NCBI GenBank assembly: GCA_900551005.1
Contig: URUL01000004.1
Span: 1 to 46,011, forward strand
Source: an uncultured Ruminococcus sp.
Lineage (GTDB): Bacteria > Bacillota > Clostridia > Oscillospirales > CAG-272
DNA: 46,011 nucleotides
Direction: 5' to 3'
Positions 41,306 through 46,011 of the stretch are shown in pieces (the first letter of the stretch is position 1; each line of letters starts with the position of its first letter). Under the pieces are notes generated by a model. It ran no database searches. It saw only the letters and a list, made by a program, of their open reading frames with translations, and was not told the origin of the DNA. Position numbers and translations under genes: made by a program.

Positions 41306-42049
41306 TCAGAAATTTATAAATACCCGATTGAGATACAGACCGCATGCAGGGGCTGTGCGTCCGGCGCTCTCGCGATCTGCGCCGCAGACGGCTGCCATAA
41401 CTTCGGAGATACTCATTTTCCCTTCGGAAACCTCGAGCAGCGTACCGACGATGATGCGCACCATATTGTACAGGAAGCCGTCGGCGCTCACGTATATTTT
41501 CAGAAAGTCTCCGTCCCGCTCGAGTCTGCAATCGGCGACCGTGCGGACGGCATCGGCAATATCGCTTCCGCTTGCCATAAAAGCGGAAAAATCATGCTTC
41601 CCAATGATAGCTTTACATGCTATGAGCATGCTTTCATCGTCAATTTTATTCGGATAGAAGAGAGCGCGATCCTCATAAAAGGGATTTCTGCTTTCTCCGT
41701 TCCATATGAGATACATATATTCCTTGCCGGAAACGGCTCGACGCACGGAGAAGTCATCATTTACCACCCATGCCGCGGAAACGGAAATATCCGGTGGAAG
41801 ATAAGTATTCATGGCGCGCGGTATGCGCTCTGCGGAAATGCCCGTCTCTCCATCTGCCGCCACCGTGGCATAATATTCCGATGCGTGGACGCCGCTGTCT
41901 GTTCTGCTGCAGCCGGAAACATCGCACCGTCGGGAGAATATCCTTTCCGCCGCGGTGCAAAGCTCACCCTGGACGGTTCTGCCGTTCTTCTGCACCTGAA
42001 AGCCGTTGAAATTCGTTCCGAGATAGGAAAGCTTTAAAAGAAATTTCAT
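41306..42049 (-). CDS. truA: tRNA pseudouridine(38-40) synthase
   Basis: 247 residues from ATG 42047-42049 (AGGTGA upstream, overlapping the end of ecfT); the longer frame to 42205 runs inside ecfT. TruA isomerises U38-U40 in the anticodon arm. Opening MKFLLKLSYLGTNFNGFQVQ, catalytic Asp51 in SRTDSGVHA, and FLYNMVRIIVGTLLEV are all standard. Follows ecfA1-ecfA2-ecfT as in most Firmicutes. Confidence 0.95.
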   Translation of the reverse strand: MKFLLKLSYLGTNFNGFQVQKNGRTVQGELCTAAERIFSRRCDVSGCSRTDSGVHASEYYATVAADGETGISAERIPRAMNTYLPPDISVSAAWVVNDDFSVRRAVSGKEYMYLIWNGESRNPFYEDRALFYPNKIDDESMLIACKAIIGKHDFSAFMASGSDIADAVRTVADCRLERDGDFLKIYVSADGFLYNMVRIIVGTLLEVSEGKMSISEVMAAVCGADRESAGRTAPACGLYLNRVFINF

Positions 42050-42057
42050 CTTCTCAC

Positions 42058-42879
42058 CTAAATCTTGTATATCGGGAAATACTTGCCGAGCAGAATGATT
42101 GCCGCTCCTGCCGCGATGATCATGAAAAGCAACGCAAAATCGCGGAAATGAAGATGCAGTGTTGTCATTCTCGTGCGCCCGTCTCCACCTCTGTAGCAAC
42201 GACATTCCATCGCAACGGCAAGCTCATCCGCACGACGGAAGGCCGAACCAAAAAGCGGAATAAGCACGGGAATAAGTGCCTTTGCTCTCTGCTTTAAGCT
42301 GCCGTTTGTAAAATCGGCTCCGCGAGCCTTCTGCGCGCTCATGATCATATCCGTTTCTTCCATGAGCGTCGGTATAAATCTCAGCGCTATGCTCATCATC
42401 ATCGCAAATTCATGGACGGGAACCTTGATTGCCTTGAGCGGTGAGAGCAGACGTTCTATCGCATCCGTCAGTGCGATGGGCGAGGTGGTATACGTCAGTA
42501 TCACGCTCGTGCCTATGAGAAGCGAGACGATTCGTAGCATCATGAATACCGCATTCAAAATGCCTCCGGAATATATCTCTATCTTCCAGAAGGACAAAAG
42601 CAGAGTGCCCTCCTCATTCCAGAAAATATTGATAAATGCGGTGAAAATGATAATGAACCAAAGCGGCTTCACCGCCTTGATGAGCACGGAAAACGAAATG
42701 CGCGAAATCAGCGCAAGAGTCACCGTGAAAAGCACGAGAAAAATATATCCCGAGAGACTGTTCGTGATGAAAATGGCGACGATATAGAGAATGGAAAGTA
42801 TGATCTTCATTCTCGGGTCTGCCCGATGGAGCAGTGATTCCCCCGGGAAGAACTGCCCTATTGTAATATCTCTTATCAT
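42058..42879 (-). CDS. ecfT: ECF transporter transmembrane component EcfT
   Basis: 273 residues with five or six membrane spans. EcfT couples the two ATPases to exchangeable S-components for vitamin uptake. IGQFFPGESLLHRADPRMKI at the start and the cytoplasmic coupling helices with A-R-G (SAQKARGADF) are typical of the CbiQ/EcfT family. Its start overlaps the end of ecfA2 by 4 nt. Confidence 0.93.
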   Translation of the reverse strand: MIRDITIGQFFPGESLLHRADPRMKIILSILYIVAIFITNSLSGYIFLVLFTVTLALISRISFSVLIKAVKPLWFIIIFTAFINIFWNEEGTLLLSFWKIEIYSGGILNAVFMMLRIVSLLIGTSVILTYTTSPIALTDAIERLLSPLKAIKVPVHEFAMMMSIALRFIPTLMEETDMIMSAQKARGADFTNGSLKQRAKALIPVLIPLFGSAFRRADELAVAMECRCYRGGDGRTRMTTLHLHFRDFALLFMIIAAGAAIILLGKYFPIYKI

Positions 42880-43745
42880 TTCTCGGCACCTCCCATAAGA
42901 AGGCGCTTTATCTCCGCTTCGGCACTGTCGACGGTATATACCGATGTGTTTACATCAAAGCCGCGGTGCCTGAGCTCCAGCATAAGCTTTGTTATCTGCG
43001 GTACGGATAGTCCGACGCTCTCGAGACTTTCCGCTCTCGAGAAGATCTCTTCGCATGTACCGTACATGAAGACCTTTCCGCCGTTCATGACGAGGATCCT
43101 GTCGCAATAGCGAGCCATATCCTCCATACTGTGACTTATCATTATGACGGAAGCACCGTATTTATTTCTGTATTCGCATATGCGTGAGAGAATTTCGTCT
43201 CTGCCCCGCGGGTCAAGCCCCGCCGCAGGCTCATCGAGAATGAGTATGCGCGGACGCATGGCGATGATCCCCGCTATGGCAACTCTTCTCTTCTGACCGC
43301 CCGATAGATCGAAAGGCGACTTTTCGGCAAGTGCTCTGTCCAGCCCGACAAAATCCATCGCCTCATAAACGCGAGCCTCTATCTCCTCTGCAGGCAATCC
43401 CATATTGGACGGTCCGAAGGCGATATCCTTCTTCACCGTTTCCTCGAAGAGCTGATATTCGGGATACTGAAAGACAAGCCCCGCCTCAAAGCGCACGCTT
43501 CTTATCTCCTTCGGGTTTTCCCATATATCGCGTTCTCCGACGAAAACATTGCCTGCGCTCGGGCGCAAAAGCCCGTTTATCATCTGGGCGACAGTGCTCT
43601 TTCCGCTCCCTGTATGCCCGATGATACCCGTTATCATACCGTCCTCAAAGGTGACATCGACATTGTCGACGGCGACCTTCATGAAGGGCGTTTTTTCACT
43701 GTAAATATATGAAACTCCGCAGAGCTTCGCCGCTGTAGAATTCAA
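42876..43745 (-). CDS. ecfA2: ECF transporter ATP-binding component EcfA2
   Basis: 289 residues. Walker A GHTGSGKST, Q-loop FQYPEYQLFEETV, signature LSGGQKRRVA and Walker B ILILDEPAAGLDP. The Thr in GHTGSGKS is characteristic of EcfA2 as opposed to EcfA1. Overlaps ecfA1 and ecfT by 4 nt on either side, so the module is translationally coupled. Confidence 0.94.
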   Translation of the reverse strand: MNSTAAKLCGVSYIYSEKTPFMKVAVDNVDVTFEDGMITGIIGHTGSGKSTVAQMINGLLRPSAGNVFVGERDIWENPKEIRSVRFEAGLVFQYPEYQLFEETVKKDIAFGPSNMGLPAEEIEARVYEAMDFVGLDRALAEKSPFDLSGGQKRRVAIAGIIAMRPRILILDEPAAGLDPRGRDEILSRICEYRNKYGASVIMISHSMEDMARYCDRILVMNGGKVFMYGTCEEIFSRAESLESVGLSVPQITKLMLELRHRGFDVNTSVYTVDSAEAEIKRLLMGGAEK

Positions 43746-44614
43746 TTTGCTTTTTCCTTCGCTTTCTTTTCTCGCATGAGCTTTTCAATGATATCGGCAC
43801 CCTCTGTCGGTGTCAGCGGCGTTCCCGCGATCCCCAGCCTGTCAAAAAGCTCTGTCGTCTGCGGGACGTCTATGCCCGCCTGCCTTATCATATCCGTCTT
43901 TGAAAATACCTCTTTCGGCGTTCCGCGGACGAGGATTTTTCCATCGTCAATGACGATCACATTGTCGGCGAGTATCGCCTCTTCCATATAATGCGTGATA
44001 TGCAGTACGGTGATTCCCTTTTCTCTGTTTAGCCGCTTTATCGTTTCCAGAACCTCGGCTCTGCCCGAGGGATCGAGCATCGCGGTCGACTCATCGAAAA
44101 TGATTATCTCCGGCATCAGAGCTATAATACCGGCAATGGCAACTCTCTGCTTCTGTCCGCCCGAGAGCTGATGCGGGCTGTGACGTGCAAAGTCCGACAT
44201 GCCGACGAGTGCGAGCGCATTGTCCACGCGTTCCCTGATTTCTTTTGGAGGAATACCGATGTTCTCGGGACCAAAAGCCACATCTTCCTCGACTATCGTT
44301 GCCACAAGCTGGTTATCCGGATTTTGGAATACCATGCCCACGCGCCTGCGTATATCGTAGAACTCAGCGTCAGTCATATTTGCCGTATCGACCTCTTTTC
44401 CGAAAAGGTAAAGCTTTCCCGAGGTCGGCGTAAGTATCATGCTGATTATTTTGGCAAGCGTACTCTTACCGCTGCCGTTATGCCCGAGCACTGCAACGAA
44501 GCTTCCCCGCTCTATCTCAAGATCAAGTGAGCGAAGAACGGGATGCTTCTTTGCCTCTTCGTTTTCATCGTATTCAAAGCATAGATTTTCTGTTTTTATA
44601 ATCGTTTCTGCCAT
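43742..44614 (-). CDS. ecfA1: ECF transporter ATP-binding component EcfA1
   Basis: 290 residues. Walker A GHNGSGKST, Q-loop FQNPDNQLVATIVEEDVAFG, signature LSGGQKQRVA and Walker B IIIFDESTAMLDP. Pairs with EcfA2 to form the asymmetric motor of the group II ECF transporter. Lies 12 nt after the methyltransferase gene. No S-component is encoded in this window. Confidence 0.94.
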   Translation of the reverse strand: MAETIIKTENLCFEYDENEEAKKHPVLRSLDLEIERGSFVAVLGHNGSGKSTLAKIISMILTPTSGKLYLFGKEVDTANMTDAEFYDIRRRVGMVFQNPDNQLVATIVEEDVAFGPENIGIPPKEIRERVDNALALVGMSDFARHSPHQLSGGQKQRVAIAGIIALMPEIIIFDESTAMLDPSGRAEVLETIKRLNREKGITVLHITHYMEEAILADNVIVIDDGKILVRGTPKEVFSKTDMIRQAGIDVPQTTELFDRLGIAGTPLTPTEGADIIEKLMREKKAKEKAN

Positions 44615-44626
44615 ATTTCTCCGTAA

Positions 44627-45487
44627 TCATTCTGCCGTCCATCTCGCGGAAGAACCGCAAGGCAGTGCTTCTCCCGTCTGTATGACGGGGATTCCTATTT
44701 CATCCGCTTCCACTCTGCCTCCGAAGCGCTTTTTCATTTCCAGCCCGAGCATATAGCCCATGGCAGAGGGTGAAAGCCCCGTTGTATACGAGTTGACGAG
44801 GAAGAAGAGCGGTTTATCGGAAAGAACATCCGCCGCCAGTCTTATCAGCTCCGCTATATTGTCCTCCAGCTTCCATATCTCGCCCGAGGGTCCCCTGCCG
44901 TATGATGGCGGGTCCATGATGACTGCGTCATACCTGTTTCCTCGGCGGATCTCGCGCTCCACAAACTTTTTGCAGTCATCGACAATATATCTTATCGGCG
45001 CAACCTCAAGACCGGAGAGCGCCGCATTTTCCTTTGCCTGAGCGACCATGTTCTTCGCCGCATCCACATGGCATACCGAAGCGCCTGCCGCAGCTGCTGC
45101 TATCGTCGCACCACCCGTATAGGCGAAGAGATTGAGCACCTTGACAGGTCTTTTCTCGTTTCTGATGAGAGCGGAAAACCAGTCCCAGTTCACAGCCTGC
45201 TCGGGGAAAAGTCCTGTATGCTTGAAGCCCATCGGCTTTATTTTAAAGAGCAGATCCCCGTAGCGCAGAGTCCAGCTTTCCGGTACATCTCGCTTTCTCC
45301 AGCTGCCGCCGCCGCCCTCGCGCTCATATACGGCGTCCGCCTTTTTCCAGAGCGGACTTGACTTCACATTTTTCCATATCACCTGCGGGTCGGGACGGCA
45401 AAGCACATATTTTCCCCATTTTTCCAGCCGCTGCCCATCCGATGTATCGAGAAGCGCATAGTCTTCCCATCTGTCTGCTTTCCACAT
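44627..45487 (-). CDS. Class I SAM-dependent methyltransferase (RlmI/RlmK-like)
   Basis: 286 residues; GAGGAA upstream of the ATG at 45487. The AdoMet site VLNLFAYTGGATIAAAAAGA (about 115-135), the acidic HVDAAK of motif II and the catalytic-type DPPSYGRG (about 217) match the group annotated as SAM-dependent methyltransferase related to 23S rRNA m5C/m2G enzymes RlmI and RlmK. It lacks their N-terminal PUA domain. An RNA substrate is likely but not provable from sequence. Lies between ruvB and ecfA1. Confidence 0.85.
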   Translation of the reverse strand: MWKADRWEDYALLDTSDGQRLEKWGKYVLCRPDPQVIWKNVKSSPLWKKADAVYEREGGGGSWRKRDVPESWTLRYGDLLFKIKPMGFKHTGLFPEQAVNWDWFSALIRNEKRPVKVLNLFAYTGGATIAAAAAGASVCHVDAAKNMVAQAKENAALSGLEVAPIRYIVDDCKKFVEREIRRGNRYDAVIMDPPSYGRGPSGEIWKLEDNIAELIRLAADVLSDKPLFFLVNSYTTGLSPSAMGYMLGLEMKKRFGGRVEADEIGIPVIQTGEALPCGSSARWTAE

Positions 45488-45529
45488 AGTTACTTTTCCT
45501 CATATGTGCCGACCGTCGGCACCTTCCCG

Positions 45530-46011
45530 TCAATCTATATCAATTTTCGTCTGCTCGCCGCTTTCCGAAGAAGCGGACATCCTGTCGCCGAATGGTATGC
45601 CGAGATGCTCATAGGCAAGCCTTGTGACACATCTGCCGCGCGGCGTTCGGTTGATGAAGCCTATCTGGATAAGATACGGCTCATATACATCTTCCAGAGT
45701 GATAGCCTCTTCGCTGACCGTGGCGGCAAGGGTATCAAGCCCGACGGGACCGCCGTCGTAGAATTTTATGATCGTCTCGAGCATGCGCCTGTCGGTATTG
45801 TCGAGTCCCAGCTCATCTATCTCCAGCATACGCAGGGCCCGGTCCGCGATTTCGCGCGTGATCTCTCCGTCACCCTTCACCTGAGCGTAATCGCGCACGC
45901 GCTTGAGCAGGCGGTTTGCTATACGGGGAGTTCCTCTCGAGCGGCGTGCTGTCTCGTAGGCGCCGTCCGGAGAAATAGCGATGTCCTGTGTGCCCGCGGG
46001 GCGTTTGGCGG
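45530..46011 (-). CDS. ruvB: Holliday junction branch-migration helicase RuvB, C-terminal part (runs off the right edge)
   Basis: 160 codons are present, with no start in the window. The arginine-finger segment RRSRGTPRIANRLLKRVRDY is followed by the winged-helix domain with LETIIKFYDGGPVGLDTLAA, EDVYEPYLIQIGFINRTPRG and RYA-like TRLAYEHLG, all diagnostic of RuvB. RuvB drives branch migration with RuvA. ruvA should lie to the right. The tail after LGIPFG is a little longer than usual. Confidence 0.96.
   Translation of the reverse strand, partial: AKRPAGTQDIAISPDGAYETARRSRGTPRIANRLLKRVRDYAQVKGDGEITREIADRALRMLEIDELGLDNTDRRMLETIIKFYDGGPVGLDTLAATVSEEAITLEDVYEPYLIQIGFINRTPRGRCVTRLAYEHLGIPFGDRMSASSESGEQTKIDID

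Overview
The window reads as chromosomal DNA from an anaerobic gut-type Firmicute of class Clostridia, probably near Oscillospiraceae; this is inference. The grounds are strong GGAGG ribosome binding sites, sigma-A promoters with 17-nt spacers, an rplU-prp-rpmA operon whose L27 carries the cleavable N-terminal extension, an EcfA1-EcfA2-EcfT-TruA block, and DUF5711 and DUF6472-type proteins. Both ends cut through genes: hsdM on the left and ruvB on the right.

Region 1 (1-3990) looks like the right end of a genomic island. It holds a leftward operon of an HTH-AAA-PD-(D/E)XK protein followed by the type I restriction methylase hsdM, then a small DUF1871-like gene. It ends at a 48-nt 3' fragment of tRNA-Pro(TGG) that resembles an attR scar.

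Region 2 (3990-15060) is mosaic. It has a GNAT acetyltransferase behind a structured leader with its own terminator, and a divergent rhodanese / CoA-disulfide-reductase pair with matching Crp/Fnr-type operators at -41.5 of each predicted promoter. The reductase is truncated. It also holds an Xre-family membrane regulator and a self-contained fructose PTS operon (fruR-fruK-fruA-ptsH-ptsI). Decayed integrase-like fragments flank that operon as direct repeats. Four related hairpin terminators are scattered through this region and I found none to its right. A decayed isomerase-like gene closes the region.

Region 3 (15061-26380) holds a tail-anchored Sel1-repeat protein, a leftward guaB-esterase-permease run, rplM-rpsI, and three glycan-degradation genes (GH127, GH28-like, GH29), mostly separated by good bidirectional terminators. 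The plant-glycan enzymes carry no signal peptide, so they are probably cytoplasmic and act on imported oligosaccharides.

Region 4 (26380-34200) has a 2182-residue surface protein (signal peptide, beta-helix and Ig-like regions, 207-bp tandem coiled-coil repeats, C-terminal membrane anchor) translationally coupled to an upstream tetR gene with its own operator, then a TnpV-like remnant and a tRNA-Leu.

Region 5 (34350-46011) is core: rplU-prp-rpmA rightward, then a long leftward run ruvB, rRNA-type methyltransferase, ecfA1, ecfA2, ecfT, truA, DUF5711 protein, cvpA, a ClpE-like ATPase and a CE15-like esterase. All functional statements rest on motif and family recognition by eye; no database search was run.
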